Program-made: the position numbers and the translations under genes | Notes under the pieces: generated by a model | Told to the model about the DNA's origin: nothing | What the model saw: only the letters and a program-made list of their open reading frames with translations | The model's database searches: none | In this document: positions 26,347 to 35,234 of the stretch, in pieces | Numbering within the stretch: the first letter of the stretch is position 1 | How the letters are laid out: each line of letters starts with the position of its first letter | Assembly (NCBI GenBank): GCA_965225715.1 | Contig: CBDDBK010000002.1 | Span: 310,001-374,000, forward strand | Source: CBDDBK01 sp965225715 | GTDB lineage: Bacteria; Bacteroidota; Bacteroidia; Cytophagales; Flammeovirgaceae | Reading direction: 5' to 3' | DNA: 64,000 nucleotides

Positions 26347-27198
26347 TCATTTACTATTTTCTATGCTACGATTTGATTCTTCCATTTGTTTTTGTCTTTC
26401 AATATTTTCTTTTAATATATTTAATATCTCATCCAATTGTTGCCGAGCTTTACTATTTTTATATTTGCCATTTGGATCTAATACATCTTCTGTACTAGGA
26501 GAATCATAACTATATACCCCAAAATATACTTCATGATCTTCAGAAGCATCTTTTAAGTTTCCATCAAGAATATCTAAAAGATGAGCAACTTCTTCGTGAT
26601 TTAAAGTAGCAGTAGAATTTAGCAGCTTTACAAGATTACTCTTATTATAGTTTGTAGTATTAAAAAATAGGAATATGACTCCTTTTTTACCATTTTCAGA
26701 AATCTCTTTATAGGTATCCCCACTTACTAAAAGTTTGAATTTCGCTACTCGATCTTTGTAGTATTGAAATTGTTCCATATTTTTTATAGGAACTATTGAA
26801 CCATTTTCAAGGAGCTTAGAACTAGCAAAGTATATAAGATTATAATTAGTTTGATTTTTAAACTTATCCATAACTTGTTTTCCACCAGTTGTTTGTCTCT
26901 GTATAGTGTAACTATCTTTAAAGTTTTTATTATTTTGTGCCTCTTTATTAAAATATATAGCCTCTAAGCCTTCCAATTCAAAATGACTGGTAACTTTGTT
27001 CTCACTAAAAGCATAGGTACTGTTATAATAATAACTTTCTGCTAAAGGGTCAATACTCCAAAAACGCCCCAGAGGTTTATCTTCTATCCGCCATTTGAAG
27101 AAGGCTAAATTTAAGCCAAAAGTAGTTTCTTCCTCTTGCCCTTGAAATGTCCATCGGTAGTATGAAAATGGTCTTAACTCCAAGCCCTTCATACTCAT
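26347..27198 (-). CDS. Orphan RHS tip cassette R, divergent core, HEEVAH toxin
   Basis: A 283-residue fragment. After the usual MSMKGLEL the core switches to a different lineage (RWTFQGQEEETTFGLNLAFF, GRFWSIDPLAESYYYNSTYA, FSENKVTSHFELEGLEA), the FQGQE...ELEGLE style common in other Bacteroidota RHS proteins. The tip contains LNHEEVAHLLDIL at 199-211; read as EExxH it parallels the VEEFFH motif of H, J and S, but HxxxxH is also possible. The arm ends at gcttaatgctgaaatt. Whether it is an active peptidase is uncertain. Confidence 0.82.
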   Translation of the reverse strand: MSMKGLELRPFSYYRWTFQGQEEETTFGLNLAFFKWRIEDKPLGRFWSIDPLAESYYYNSTYAFSENKVTSHFELEGLEAIYFNKEAQNNKNFKDSYTIQRQTTGGKQVMDKFKNQTNYNLIYFASSKLLENGSIVPIKNMEQFQYYKDRVAKFKLLVSGDTYKEISENGKKGVIFLFFNTTNYNKSNLVKLLNSTATLNHEEVAHLLDILDGNLKDASEDHEVYFGVYSYDSPSTEDVLDPNGKYKNSKARQQLDEILNILKENIERQKQMEESNRSIENSK

Positions 27199-27273
27199 CC
27201 CAAAAGGGTAGTAGTGGTTTTCTTGAACAACCTTGATAGCCTTCGTGTGCTTAATGCTGAAATTATGCAGAAA

Positions 27274-27720
27274 TTATTTTGGTGTCAAATAAAATACAAA
27301 AACACTCCTGTTAGGGTAATTGTAAAAGTTTTTTAAATATCCAAAATCATTGTCTATAAATCGTAAATAACTTGATTTAACAATAGAAGTAATTTGTGCA
27401 ATATGCAATGGGTTTTCACAATTATCAATTTTGAGGCTGTCAAAGAATACTCTCTCGTTAAAGGCTACCATTTGGATTATTATTCTATACTTACCCTTTC
27501 TACTTTTTCCACTTATAGTGAAATGTTGTTCCAAATCATCAAAAATATTAGGTTGTATTTTTGCTTTTTTATGGAGGTCTGACACAGGAACATTAAAAAT
27601 ACAAAACGAATCTTTCTTATCATATTCAGTACAAAATATTTCTTGATAGCTTTGTTGTGCGCTTGTGCTAAATAAAATACATTGAGATATTAAAAATAAA
27701 AAGATATATTTATTTATCAT
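27274..27720 (-). CDS. Secreted immunity protein for cassette S
   Basis: A 148-residue protein with signal MINKYIFLFLISQCILFSTSAQ, then KKAKIQPNIFDDLEQHFTI, GKYRIIIQMVAFNERVFFD and a final FVFYLTPK. It is a divergent member of the family at 10087 and 13130, again behind an EExxH tip, which supports family-specific pairing. Its start overlaps the S tip by 11 bases. Confidence 0.77.
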   Translation of the reverse strand: MINKYIFLFLISQCILFSTSAQQSYQEIFCTEYDKKDSFCIFNVPVSDLHKKAKIQPNIFDDLEQHFTISGKSRKGKYRIIIQMVAFNERVFFDSLKIDNCENPLHIAQITSIVKSSYLRFIDNDFGYLKNFYNYPNRSVFVFYLTPK

Positions 27721-28675
27721 TGTTAGAAAGATTAAAATTAAAAATGCTGTTATATACTTCAGGTAAAAATTGCCTTTGAGAGCCTCCGTAGAATGAGTGT
27801 CCTCTAGTATTATCTTGGAAACTCTTTAAGTGGTCAAAATATGATTTTGTAAGTTCATCGCCTTCTATACGGGGATTTGGTTTATTATACAATTCAGACA
27901 GATTTGGATCTATATGTAATTGTGATTCAAAAATAGGAAGTGGGGCTTCTTCATAACCAAGTCCTAACTGCCCTAAAACTACGTAATCAAACAATTTCGC
28001 TTCTGCTTCTCGTTCGGGACTAGTGCGTCTACCTTTATAAGTTTCATGTTGAAGGACATGAAAAAATTCTTCTACAATAGCTTTATCACTTAAATAAGTG
28101 CCGTTACCAACATTATCCTTAAAAAGAATTTGGTCTGTAATGGGTAGAACTGCTCCATTTGCAGAACGTTTCCTCAATGCTTCATTATCTATTCTAACAT
28201 AATAGGTATAAGAAGGGTCATCTTTAATGGTTGTAAAAAGGGTATTAAAGGCTTTGTTATTAGTTTGTAAATATTGAATCCGTTGTTCAAGATTAGTAGC
28301 TTTTGTGGAATTTAAGAATACAATTTTTGCTCCATCCGGATCAATAGCATTTATTGGATTATTAGCTACAAAAGCATAATTTGAAATACTATAGTATTTT
28401 TGAGACAATGGATCCGGCACATCCCACCGTCCCCGTGCTGGGTCGTAATGCCGCCATCCAAAGTCATCCATATTCCAACCAAAAACTTCTGTTCTTTCTT
28501 TACCATTAAACTTAAACCTATGATCTGGGTTACCTCTTAACTCCAAGCCCTTCATACTCATTCCAAAAGGGTAGTAGTGATTTTCTTGGACAACCTTGAT
28601 TGCTTTGGTGTGCTTAATGCTAAAATCATCGAAATAAATATTGGCTGGTGTTTCGTTGGCTAGGTAGATATACAC
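27710..28675 (-). CDS. Orphan RHS tip cassette S, EExxH toxin
   Basis: A 321-residue fragment with PFGM about 33 residues in and a YDPARGRW...NPINAIDPDGA core. The first part of the tip matches H and J; VEEFFHVLQHETYKGRRTS and EREAEAKLFDYVVL carry the EExxH plus Glu arrangement. The C-terminus diverges (GHSFYGGSQRQFLPEVYNS). The arm ends at ttcgttggctaggtagatatac. Pairing with the 27274 immunity protein is by adjacency and family. Confidence 0.84.
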   Translation of the reverse strand: MYIYLANETPANIYFDDFSIKHTKAIKVVQENHYYPFGMSMKGLELRGNPDHRFKFNGKERTEVFGWNMDDFGWRHYDPARGRWDVPDPLSQKYYSISNYAFVANNPINAIDPDGAKIVFLNSTKATNLEQRIQYLQTNNKAFNTLFTTIKDDPSYTYYVRIDNEALRKRSANGAVLPITDQILFKDNVGNGTYLSDKAIVEEFFHVLQHETYKGRRTSPEREAEAKLFDYVVLGQLGLGYEEAPLPIFESQLHIDPNLSELYNKPNPRIEGDELTKSYFDHLKSFQDNTRGHSFYGGSQRQFLPEVYNSIFNFNLSNNDK

Positions 28676-28731
28676 AACTTTTAAGGTAACTCCCTTTTTA
28701 TATGGTTCTAACTTTCCAAATGTTGAGAAAA

Positions 28732-29247
28732 TTAGTCATCACCGCAATATGAATGAAGCAATTTAAAGGTAAACTCACCATTTTGATATAAATAAATCCA
28801 TTGAGTAAAAGAATCATCTTCAGATTCTATAATGGGCTCACCAGTTTTAGTATCATATTTATCAATTATTTCTTCATAATTAAACTTGATTTTTCTATCT
28901 GTTTTTTTAAATATTTTATCTTCAAATACACCCGATACAATAAATGTATGTCCTTTATAAACAAAATAGCCTTGTTCTTTTCCAAGTTTTGTTATTCCAA
29001 ATATCGATTCAATTTGAATGATACTAAATATTTCAATAAAAATATCTACCTTTTGGACATCAATAATGAAATTTATATTCGAATCATAATAATTACACTG
29101 TTTTTCAAAACCTATAACAGCGCTAAGAACATTTGAAAATACCTTATTATTAACGGTTAATAAATTGATCGAATCTAATTCATTATCTTGCGCTCTTGCT
29201 AAAAAACAAATTAGTAATAATAAAATGGAAAATCTTAATTTATTCAT
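28732..29247 (-). CDS. Secreted immunity protein for cassette T
   Basis: A 171-residue protein with a clear signal peptide MNKLRFSILLLLICFLARAQ. The mature part has VDIFIEIFSIIQIESIFGIT, YFVYKGHTFIVSGVFEDK, and ends with a Cys-containing LLHSYCGDD. It overlaps the T tip stop by 8 bases. No family recognised; inferred periplasmic antitoxin for a JAB-type toxin. Confidence 0.75.
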   Translation of the reverse strand: MNKLRFSILLLLICFLARAQDNELDSINLLTVNNKVFSNVLSAVIGFEKQCNYYDSNINFIIDVQKVDIFIEIFSIIQIESIFGITKLGKEQGYFVYKGHTFIVSGVFEDKIFKKTDRKIKFNYEEIIDKYDTKTGEPIIESEDDSFTQWIYLYQNGEFTFKLLHSYCGDD

Positions 29248-30067
29248 CTTTATCGTTTATTTCAATTTCAGGTAAAATAGTCATAACCCCAAGGCTATTA
29301 TATCGGTAATATCTCTTAGGGTGTATATAAATTTTGAGAATAATATCTCTATTTGTTTTTTCATATTCTGAGGCATTCTTCCTATCCGCTTGCGAAGGTT
29401 TTGAACCGCCTGGATGATTATGAATTGATTCTCTGAGAGTATAGCCTGTTTTATTTAAGTAACCTGCAACGGGCGTAGATGCTCCTTCATGGGAGGTTCC
29501 TACAATATTGCTGTTGGATTGTTCGGTCCCTATTTTGGCGTAGGTAAATTCAACATTAGTGCTAGCGGGATCTGCTAAAAACTCAAATAATTGGGTGGCA
29601 TTTTCGTCGCCATTAACCCTAAATATTGTTAAGGTTTTATCAGTAGCTTTTCCTGTTTTTGAATTTCTGCTCCTTACTTGAGGATGTTTAACCGAAGCGA
29701 TAGTTCCATAGTCAAAACTTATAGATTGTCCTTCAACTCTTTTACCCTCTTTATTAACAATATAAAAGTTATCAGCTTCTTTATTTTCTATACGATTGAC
29801 TATTTCTCCTCTGTGATTAATGTCAAAATCATCTTTTCCGTCCGGATCAATTCTATTGATAGGATTATTACTAAGAGCGTGATAGGGTGTTAAATGATAA
29901 TTGTTTTCAGCCAACGGATCAGGTCTGGTAAAACTTGGAAGAATATTGTCGAGATTCCGCCACCCAAAATCATCCATATTCCAACCAAAAACTTCTGTTC
30001 TCTCTTTTCCATTAAACTTAAACCTATAATCTGGATTGCCTCTTAATTCCAAACCCTTCATACTCAT
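29240..30067 (-). CDS. Orphan RHS tip cassette T, JAB/MPN peptidase-like toxin
   Basis: A 275-residue fragment. Its core end is irregular (FGWRNLDNILPSFTRPDPLAE, NNPINRIDPDGKDD). The tip has SIHNHPGGSKPSQAD at 214-228: His216, His218 and Asp228 fit the JAMM/JAB HxHP...S..D zinc site, with Glu173 (VEFTY) a candidate for the catalytic Glu. This matches JAB-like toxin domains described in Bacteroidota RHS proteins (JAMM family known as metallo-isopeptidases). The arm extends through agccttgacagcaccaagaa to about 30210. Confidence 0.86.
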   Translation of the reverse strand: MSMKGLELRGNPDYRFKFNGKERTEVFGWNMDDFGWRNLDNILPSFTRPDPLAENNYHLTPYHALSNNPINRIDPDGKDDFDINHRGEIVNRIENKEADNFYIVNKEGKRVEGQSISFDYGTIASVKHPQVRSRNSKTGKATDKTLTIFRVNGDENATQLFEFLADPASTNVEFTYAKIGTEQSNSNIVGTSHEGASTPVAGYLNKTGYTLRESIHNHPGGSKPSQADRKNASEYEKTNRDIILKIYIHPKRYYRYNSLGVMTILPEIEINDKDE

Positions 30068-30248
30068 CCCAAAAGGATAGAAATGATTTTCTTGGACAAC
30101 CTTGATAGCCTTCGTGTGCTTAATGCTAAAATCATCGAAATAAATATTGGCTGGTGTTTCGTTGGCTACGTAAATATAAGCCTTGACAGCACCAAGAAGA
30201 ACCTTTATGATGATATGCCGATATAATTAATAGAGAATATAATATACG

Positions 30249-30848
30249 CTATTTCAAAGGATAAACTTTGAAAATTAAAACAGTAGCCATTTTTGGAATA
30301 AAATTTGGATTGTTTTCATTGCTAATTTTGTACTCTAAGTTTATAAAAATAGAATCAATTTGCATTTTGTAGAAATTTAGCTTTTTTTCTCCTGTAAAAT
30401 TTAATTTTTTCTTCTTTGGTTCGCTATAGTTTTGATAATTTTTTCTTATTATTTTTTCATCATGATTCTCAACAATTGAATCAGGAATATTTGGATCTCC
30501 ATATTCATATTTGAATAAATCGTCAAGAAGGGTATCTCCAAATAAATATGTTGTATTGTTAGTTTCATACTGAGGATAATCAAGATAAATCTCCCCTGTA
30601 ATAGAATCCTTAATTTCTATGAAACCTATTTTAGTTTCAATTACGGTTAGACTTTCTCTATTATCAAAATAGAGAAGCACACTCACTTTTCCTTTTAATA
30701 TTTTATCAATATCGGGATCGTAAAGGCAAATATTAGGAATATATGATTTAAAAGTAGGAGTAGCTGGATACAAAAAAATATTTTTTGATTGCCCAAAACA
30801 AGTAATTGATAATAATTTTAAACTAAAGATTACTATTATTTTTTTCAT
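30249..30848 (-). CDS. Secreted immunity protein for cassette U
   Basis: A 199-residue protein with signal MKKIIVIFSLKLLSITCFGQ. The mature part includes KGKVSVLLYFDNRESLTVIE, an analogue of the KGRIxVYIKF strand in the HESFH-immunity family, a long acidic insert (YEYGDPNIPDSIVENHDEK), and a final strand VLIFKVYPLK. It is thus a remote, enlarged member of that family, fitting its partner's remote HELFH tip. It begins 2 bases after the tip stop. Confidence 0.76.
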   Translation of the reverse strand: MKKIIVIFSLKLLSITCFGQSKNIFLYPATPTFKSYIPNICLYDPDIDKILKGKVSVLLYFDNRESLTVIETKIGFIEIKDSITGEIYLDYPQYETNNTTYLFGDTLLDDLFKYEYGDPNIPDSIVENHDEKIIRKNYQNYSEPKKKKLNFTGEKKLNFYKMQIDSIFINLEYKISNENNPNFIPKMATVLIFKVYPLK

Positions 30849-30850
30849 GA

Positions 30851-31768
30851 TTATCTTTTTAGTGGGTAGAATCTATTAATGAGTGCTATTTTTTGATTAG
30901 GTCTTCGAAATAAATATTTGTTGTATATTCCGGATATATTTTGCTGAGAACCATGTCTAAATGCTTTAACTGCATCTTGAAAAACTTCTACCTTAAAGTT
31001 ATTATTATATAAGTTTTTAAAGGCATTTTCCCATTTTAGACCGTAGGCATTTTCTCTGCCATATTCAAGAGTAGGAATATGAAACATACTTAAATTACTT
31101 TTTCCACCATTTATATATTCCCATCTTGTTGAATATTCGAATAAATAGGCTTCTACTTCATTAAATATTGATGCTCCGCTTTGTCCGTTTTCATGTTGAT
31201 AACCATGAAAAAGTTCATGTGATAACACTCCAAGTTTTTGTAAGTCGGATTCATTGTTCGTCAGAACAGCAGCATTTATTTCTCCTCCCCCATTTTCATA
31301 TTCTCGGAATGCTAAAACGTCTTTGATAAGATCGCCATTTTTATTTATATAGTAGGTGTTTGTAAAATCAAAGTTGTTTTGAGAGGATATTAATGGAGTG
31401 AGCAATTCTTGTCCAAGAGTGGTGCTTGACAAATTATTTAAGCTAGAAACAACCGAACTCACAAAGGCATTATCGCCATTATATTTCAGTCCTTGGTTAT
31501 ATTGTAAGGTTTGATTATCACCATAATGAATTGAAATTGTATCCCCCAGCGGGTCAACATATCTCAAAGGATTATTGCCAAAGCCCGAATAAACACTCTG
31601 GGAATAGTTGTATTTCGGGTCTGACTGCCCCCAGAGTCCAAGTATTTGGTCATAACTTCTAAACAAAGCCATATCCCAATTCAACTCAAAATTTTCAACT
31701 CGTTCAATCCCATTAAACTTAAACCTATGATCTGGATTGCCTCTTAACTCTAATCCCTTCATACTCAT
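30851..31768 (-). CDS. Orphan RHS tip cassette U, HELFH peptidase-like toxin
   Basis: A 305-residue fragment. It shares core and the first 30 tip residues (SIHYGDNQTLQYNQGLKYNG) with the HESFH group, then diverges: LSHELFHGYQHENG with HELFH at 184-188, and FNEVEAYLFEYS supplying the downstream Glu. The arm stops after gaataacc at the ctcataaac junction also seen at J and L. A zinc peptidase-type toxin by motif. Confidence 0.85.
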   Translation of the reverse strand: MSMKGLELRGNPDHRFKFNGIERVENFELNWDMALFRSYDQILGLWGQSDPKYNYSQSVYSGFGNNPLRYVDPLGDTISIHYGDNQTLQYNQGLKYNGDNAFVSSVVSSLNNLSSTTLGQELLTPLISSQNNFDFTNTYYINKNGDLIKDVLAFREYENGGGEINAAVLTNNESDLQKLGVLSHELFHGYQHENGQSGASIFNEVEAYLFEYSTRWEYINGGKSNLSMFHIPTLEYGRENAYGLKWENAFKNLYNNNFKVEVFQDAVKAFRHGSQQNISGIYNKYLFRRPNQKIALINRFYPLKR

Positions 31769-31868
31769 CCCAAAAGGGTAGAAATGGTTTTCTTGAATAA
31801 CCTCATAAACTTAAGTGCACAACTTTTGGGGTAATTTTCTACACGATCCTTGGAATAATTCTTTACAG

Positions 31869-32363
31869 TCACCCTTCTTTAAAGCTAATGAGTAATAAGG
31901 TCCAGTGTTCATGGGGTTTATTAACATCAGTGAGAATAAGATCTAATTTTTTTACATAGTGTTCCACATAAGGTAAAAGACAAGCCACTTTTTTAGGATA
32001 CTGTATTTTTTTACCTTTTGAAACTTTTTTGAAATTTTTATTATTTTTCAGAAATAGTCCATATGTAATCTTTTCATCTGAATTGGATAATTCTACTATA
32101 GATATATACACATTCTGAATTTTGTGATCTAAATCAAACCTTACATAAACTTGTATATAACCTTTAAAATTTTTTACGAAATCAGGTTTGGAAATAGCTC
32201 TGGCTAGATTACTATTTTCCAAAACTTTAGGTATATAAAAACTTCGTTCAATTGGTTTCTCTTTTGGAAAACTATCCGCAAAACCACATATATAGTCTTT
32301 TCCCTTTGAGGGAAAAAGAGAAAAGAGGAAAGAAAAAAGAAAAAAGAAAAAAGAAAAATTCAT
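31869..32363 (-). CDS. Secreted immunity protein for cassette V
   Basis: A 164-residue protein differing from 17888-18382 by one residue (Lys for Gln after the PSKG of the signal region). It has the same heptamer-coded Phe-rich signal and the YPKKVACLLPYVEHY motif. The very low divergence fits recent duplication or gene conversion over the 1-kb block that contains it. Confidence 0.78.
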   Translation of the reverse strand: MNFSFFFFLFSFLFSLFPSKGKDYICGFADSFPKEKPIERSFYIPKVLENSNLARAISKPDFVKNFKGYIQVYVRFDLDHKIQNVYISIVELSNSDEKITYGLFLKNNKNFKKVSKGKKIQYPKKVACLLPYVEHYVKKLDLILTDVNKPHEHWTLLLISFKEG

Positions 32364-32369
32364 TTTAGT

Positions 32370-33293
32370 CTATTGTTTTAGAAGTGGATAAAGTTGCCTA
32401 ATTAATGGAGATTGATAATCTTTGACTGGTACCTTAGAATAAATTTTTCCCTTTGAAGCACCTAAGTGGAAATTATTCACTGCTGAACCAAAATACTCCT
32501 GCCTGTACGACTTCAATAAACCAATCATGGAAGTAGAATATTTTGTATATGCATTAGCGTCATTTCCTCCGGTGATATGATTTAAAGTAAGTGCTAAGGA
32601 TAGGTCTGAGTTTTGTCCATGGTCCAACAAATAATTATAATACGAAACCGTCCCAAACAAAGTAGCTTCTACTTCTAAACCAATATGATGCCCATTAGAA
32701 AAACCATTATTTTCATCTTGATAAGCGTGGAAAGACTCGTGGGCTATCGGAGAAATAATTTTGGATGGAGCGCCATATTCAAAAAGTGCCCCGGCAAAGA
32801 TAGTTCCACCTTTACGATTCCCATTTGTTACATATCTAAATGTTCCTTTTAGGTCATTTCCATTTTTATCTTTGGAATATTCATTGATATAGCTGTAATT
32901 TTGTTCGGAGGCTATCAAGGTGTTTAAAACTGTGCCACCCGCTTTGCTGTTACCAACACTATTTAAAGCATTAACAACCGAACTCACAAAGGCATTATCG
33001 CCATTATATTTTAGTCCTTGGGTATATTGTAAGCTTTGATTATCACCACAATGAATTGAAATCGTATCTCCCAACGGATCCACATATCTCAAAGGATTGT
33101 TTCCAAAACCCGAATAAACACTTTGGGAATAGTTGTATTTCGGGTCTGACTGCCCCCAGAGTCCAAGCACTTGGTCATAACTTCTAAACAAAGCCATATC
33201 CCAATTAAGATTGAAATTGTCAACCCGTTCAATTCCATTAAACTTAAACCTATGATCTGGATTGCCTCTTAACTCCAAGCCCTTCAGAGTCAT
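32370..33293 (-). CDS. Orphan RHS tip cassette V, HESFH peptidase-like toxin
   Basis: A 307-residue fragment starting at MTLKGLELRG. The tip's N-terminal and middle parts match K and G (GTIFAGALFEYGAP, IISPIAHESFHAYQ), while the C-terminal third matches M exactly (LLDHGQNSDLSLALTLNHIT). One change in the shared start is notable: SIHCGDNQSLQY, a Cys for Tyr. The arm ends at ctaaaatcatcctag. Zinc-peptidase motif intact. Confidence 0.85.
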   Translation of the reverse strand: MTLKGLELRGNPDHRFKFNGIERVDNFNLNWDMALFRSYDQVLGLWGQSDPKYNYSQSVYSGFGNNPLRYVDPLGDTISIHCGDNQSLQYTQGLKYNGDNAFVSSVVNALNSVGNSKAGGTVLNTLIASEQNYSYINEYSKDKNGNDLKGTFRYVTNGNRKGGTIFAGALFEYGAPSKIISPIAHESFHAYQDENNGFSNGHHIGLEVEATLFGTVSYYNYLLDHGQNSDLSLALTLNHITGGNDANAYTKYSTSMIGLLKSYRQEYFGSAVNNFHLGASKGKIYSKVPVKDYQSPLIRQLYPLLKQ

Positions 33294-33379
33294 CCCAAAA
33301 GGGTAGTGGTGGTTTTCTTGGACAACCTTGATAGCCTTTGTGTGCTTAATGCTAAAATCATCCTAGTAAATGTTGGTTA

Positions 33380-33829
33380 TCACATATAATCTTTAGTTGA
33401 TATTTTACCTCTAAGTAAAAGTAATGTCCTGTACGAGATTATAATAGCACAACATAATCCAAACAATTGTAAGATTAAAGAAGGTTTATTTTTAACTTCA
33501 ACAGCTGTACTATCATTAAAATATTTAGTATAAGAAATTTCGATTCTTTTTCTATCTTTTATTTTTTTAAATTTTTTCAATGATATTTTAATCTGTCTTT
33601 CATAATTTTGCATACTAAATTCATTAAAAAAAGAATAATAAATTCTGCATTCATTATTTTTTTTATTTAGTGCAATATTATTAATTGTGCCTTTTGTGAC
33701 TTTCGCAAAAAAAGCATAATCAATACTTAATAAAACACTATAAATCATAGATAATAAAAAAAAGAAACTTAATATAGTCATAATCATTATAGCTATATTA
33801 TCTAGAATAGAATATTTTTTTTTCGACAT
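33380..33829 (-). CDS. Two-helix membrane immunity protein for cassette W
   Basis: A 149-residue protein with a membrane segment at about 10-35, a soluble middle domain (residues 40-105, KGTINNIALNKKNNECRIYY), and a second segment at 113-137. This layout resembles DUF3592-type membrane proteins. It starts 8 bases after the W tip. A membrane location is consistent with a toxin that inserts into membranes, but both points are inference. Confidence 0.7.
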   Translation of the reverse strand: MSKKKYSILDNIAIMIMTILSFFFLLSMIYSVLLSIDYAFFAKVTKGTINNIALNKKNNECRIYYSFFNEFSMQNYERQIKISLKKFKKIKDRKRIEISYTKYFNDSTAVEVKNKPSLILQLFGLCCAIIISYRTLLLLRGKISTKDYM

Positions 33830-33837
33830 GCTGTTAT

Positions 33838-34640
33838 TTATTTTTTATCTAACTCATCTTGTATTTTATTCTCAACAACCTTGCTTGTTGTTTCTATACT
33901 TGTATTAGCAGCAGATCCTACCATACCTTTTATAAAGTGTGTTTCTGTTTCAATGATTTTAATTCTATTAGAAGTGATATCCGAAGCTGTTTTGTTTACT
34001 CCTATTTTCCCTTGTACCCCTTGTCTTCTTAATCCTTTTTTCAATTGTTTTTGCGCTTCCTTACTCATTATTTGACCTACCTTTTGAGTTACTGATTGGG
34101 TTGAGGATAAAGCTATTTTATTAGAAACCACTTTACCCAAAGGACCGGCAACCGTATTAACTACTGCTCCAACTTTTGCACTATTGCCTATTTTGTCAGT
34201 ATCAAAATTTTTCCTATTTCCCTTAAACATTTCAATTCCTTGTTTTGTTGTTTCCTCAGCACTACTAGCAAACGCACCTGTTAAAGTATTAACAGTAAGT
34301 GTAGAAAAAATACCAGTACCAACAGCTCCAGTAGCTAACAACCCAACCCCAGATCCTACTATTGCTCCTCCAACAGCTCCTGAAACTACTCCAGTTGTAA
34401 TATCTTCTCCATTATAAGCAGCAACTATACCTCCCGCTATTGCTCCAATAATAGCACCACCACCCGCAGTAAAACACACAGGACAGTCTCCTTCTGGGTC
34501 ATTATAGCGTATAGGATTATTAAGATTCAGATTATAAGGTGTTAAGGGATAGAATAGTTCTACTTTGGGATCTATTTGCCACCATCTCCCCAAATTCGGA
34601 TCGAAAGAACGATAAAGGGCTTGAAAGGTATTAACTTCAA
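33838..34640 (-). CDS. Orphan RHS tip cassette W, glycine-rich membrane-type tip
   Basis: The frame is open upstream of the first TTG at 34593, reading FQALYRSFDPNLGRWWQIDP, a distinct RHS core end with no PFGM or FNGKER segment, so it comes from another RHS lineage. After NNPIRYNDPEGD follow a CPVC motif and long Gly/Ala-rich hydrophobic stretches (GAIIGAIAGGIVAAYNGED, GAVGGAIVGSGVGLLATG), then a Lys-rich region with EAQKQLKKGLRRQG. Such stretches occur as pre-toxin linkers or pore-forming segments. No catalytic motif is visible. It lies immediately downstream of the native immunity gene. Confidence 0.75.
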
Positions 34641-34713
34641 TTGATTTTAAAAATGAATATTATTAGAGCTGCTATAACCCATTCTTTACGTGTAAATTAT
34701 TTATTTACAAATA

Positions 34714-35232
34714 CTAATGTTCAAAAGTCTTTTTTGTAATGTTAATCCTATACATCCTAGTATTTTTTTCGTAAAACTTTCCGAAGCCCGGAATAATCTC
34801 CTGCTTCCAACCGTCAAAATTTTCTCTAAATTTTTTCTGATTTTTAAAATTCATCAAATACATATAAATAATTTTATCACCTTTACTATTATAATAACCA
34901 AAATATTGACGATGATATTTAGAATATTTTTTTTGAACATTGATCATTTTCCACTTTTTTCCAAAATTTGAAATTCTGCGTTCATTAAGTTGATTATAAA
35001 GAATATTCTCTGCTATTTCTACTTCTTTAAAAGAAGGATTAAACCTTCCAATAATATTAAACCCTCCTATAGGTAAAACATATTCTTTTTTAAAAATAAC
35101 TCCATAGCCTTTATACAATTTGCTATTATAAAAAAATACATTTTTATGAGGATTATCCCTATGTTGAGCAACTACATTAGAACAAATTGTGAACAATAAT
35201 ACAATTAAAAAATATTCCTTTACTTTCATCAT
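34714..35232 (-). CDS. Immunity protein of the native RHS toxin
   Basis: A 172-residue protein with signal peptide MMKVKEYFLIVLLFTICSNVVAQ. The mature part includes YNSKLYKGYGVIFKKEY, FNPSFKEVEIAENILYNQL and FGKFYEKNTRMYRINITKKT. It starts 2 bases after the native RHS stop. It is inferred to inhibit the M91-like tip in the periplasm. No family recognised beyond a secreted small protein. Confidence 0.78.
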   Translation of the reverse strand: MMKVKEYFLIVLLFTICSNVVAQHRDNPHKNVFFYNSKLYKGYGVIFKKEYVLPIGGFNIIGRFNPSFKEVEIAENILYNQLNERRISNFGKKWKMINVQKKYSKYHRQYFGYYNSKGDKIIYMYLMNFKNQKKFRENFDGWKQEIIPGFGKFYEKNTRMYRINITKKTFEH

Positions 35233-35234
35233 GA

